From Erwinia sp. E602 (GTDB lineage: Bacteria; Pseudomonadota; Gammaproteobacteria; Enterobacterales; Enterobacteriaceae), in contig NZ_CP046582.1 of the NCBI RefSeq assembly GCF_018141005.1, forward strand, positions 1 to 64,000: a DNA stretch of 64,000 bases. Reading direction: 5' to 3'. Numbering within the stretch: the stretch's first letter is position 1; each line of letters starts with the position of its first letter. The translations under genes were made by a program, and so were the position numbers. Positions 63,164-64,000 of the stretch are shown here, in pieces. The notes beneath the pieces are model-generated. The model was not told the origin of the DNA. It worked only from the letters and a program-made list of their open reading frames with translations, and made no database searches.

Positions 63164-64000
63164 TTAAACGGCAACCCGCGCATCCAGCGGCAGAATACGT
63201 TGCTCCGCCGGCCGGCAGCGCCGGCCATCGCCGGTGGTGAAAAAGTACTGTGCCGCGGTCGACCACTGCAGGCCAATCCGGCTGCCGGCGCTGAAATGCT
63301 GCATGCCCGGCACCTTGATCGTCACCGGCTGGGCGCAGGCGCCGATCTGGCAAACCACCAGCGTATCGGCACCCATATATTCCACGCTGAGCACCATGCC
63401 GCTCAGCGCCGCGTGTTCGCTGGCGATGACCCGAATATCCTCTGCGCGCAGGCCGAGGCTGAGATCCTGCTCACCGCCGTGCTCCAGCACCGGCAGCGGC
63501 ATTTCGCCGAGGTAGTGGTGTTGGCCCTGGCGCAGCAGCGGGATGATGTTCATCGGCGGCGCGCCGATAAACTGCGCGGCAAACACGCTGGCCGGGTTGT
63601 TGTACATCTGCTGCGGCGTGTCGTGCTGTTCGATGCGGCCATCGTTAAGCAGGATGATGCGGTCGGCCATGCTCATCGCTTCGGTCTGATCGTGGGTGAC
63701 GTAGAGCATGGTCAGCCCGAGCTTCTGCTGAATGGCGCGGATCTCGCGGCGCATGCTCTGGCGCAGCTTGGCGTCGAGGTTTGAGAGCGGTTCGTCCATC
63801 AGGCACAGCCGGTTGTTGGCGATCACCGCCCGCCCCAGCGCCACGCGCTGCTGCTGGCCGCCGGAGAGCTGTGATGGCAGCCGGTCGAGCAGCGGCTCCA
63901 GCTCCATCAGCCGGCTGACCTCCGCCAGCCGTGCCGGGAACTGACGGGCGTCTTCACCACGGGCGCGCAGGCCGAACAGCAGGTTCTCGCGCACGCTGAG
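63164..64000 (-). CDS. ABC importer ATPase (UgpC/MalK type), 5' end beyond window
   Basis: The visible 278 codons hold the signature LSGGQQQRVALGRA, Walker B CLMDEPLSNLDAKLR, the switch histidine in VTHDQTEAMSMADR, and the C-terminal TOBE/OB-fold regulatory domain typical of UgpC and MalK. Walker A and the first 75-90 residues lie past base 64000. First visible gene of the operon on the minus strand; upstream genes are not seen. Confidence 0.93.
   Translation of the reverse strand, partial: LSVRENLLFGLRARGEDARQFPARLAEVSRLMELEPLLDRLPSQLSGGQQQRVALGRAVIANNRLCLMDEPLSNLDAKLRQSMRREIRAIQQKLGLTMLYVTHDQTEAMSMADRIILLNDGRIEQHDTPQQMYNNPASVFAAQFIGAPPMNIIPLLRQGQHHYLGEMPLPVLEHGGEQDLSLGLRAEDIRVIASEHAALSGMVLSVEYMGADTLVVCQIGACAQPVTIKVPGMQHFSAGSRIGLQWSTAAQYFFTTGDGRRCRPAEQRILPLDARVAV

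Overview
The window is chromosomal DNA from an enterobacterium, most likely Erwiniaceae (Erwinia or Pantoea type). It opens with dnaA-dnaN-recF-gyrB, and most other genes have clear Escherichia coli counterparts (yidA, yidR, yidQ, ibpA, avtA, ghrB, yiaD, tag, yibF, fdhE, fdhD, sodA, yibL, mtlRDA, yiaF, yiaG, glyQS, wecH) in a reshuffled but recognisable order. Only one small heat-shock gene (ibpA, no ibpB) is present, as is known for Erwiniaceae, and the sugar-acid oxidation genes also fit that family.

Layout. 1-5.9 kb: replication genes. 6.0-7.2 kb: a class II Fic AMPylase behind an 11-bp inverted repeat. 7.2-13.7 kb (minus strand): a gluconate 2-dehydrogenase operon (small subunit, flavoprotein, triheme cytochrome c), an IdnR/GntR-like LacI regulator and an MFS carrier. 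13.9-18.5 kb: yidA, yidR, yidQ, ibpA with a sigma-32 promoter and ROSE thermometer, and avtA. 18.7-25.4 kb (minus): a 2-ketogluconate operon (kguE, kguK, kguT, ghrB acting as kguD), a PtxS-like LacI repressor and a second LacI regulator. The gluconate dehydrogenase and kgu operons carry nearly identical PtxS-type 14-bp operators, so periplasmic oxidation of gluconate to 2-ketogluconate and its uptake and catabolism appear to form one co-regulated circuit split over two loci. 25.4-30.4 kb: yiaD, tag, yibF, fdhE, fdhD, sodA; the fdoGHI genes that accompany fdhE in E. coli are absent. 30.7-34.3 kb: an RbsABC-type sugar importer whose ATPase gene has an in-frame amber codon.

34.4-39.1 kb is an AT-rich accessory island: a FidL-like membrane protein, a ToxR/CadC-like membrane regulator, a small FaeA/PapI-like winged-helix protein, a secreted coiled-coil FKBP-like protein with internal 39-residue repeats, a lipoprotein and a LuxR-type regulator, with palindromes in both control regions. 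No structural fimbrial or adhesin gene is visible. This is the best candidate for an undescribed system. 39.5-51.3 kb returns to core genes: yibL, mtlR-mtlD-mtlA with an array of CRP sites, yiaF, a possible small RNA, yiaG, a YahK-like alcohol dehydrogenase, glyS, glyQ and wecH. 51.4-53.0 kb holds an AraC/GlxA-type regulator and an isochorismatase-family hydrolase. 53.0-56.9 kb is a decayed accessory patch: a G-quadruplex motif, an antirepressor remnant, an IS3-family remnant, a frameshifted rhuM gene, an orphan excisionase-type antitoxin and a frameshifted XRE-ImmA/IrrE gene. 57.1-64 kb: a TauE-type permease, an unknown membrane protein and a UgpBAEC-like ABC importer with a metallophosphoesterase, cut by the window end.

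All calls were made by reading the sequence and comparing with remembered families; no searches were run.
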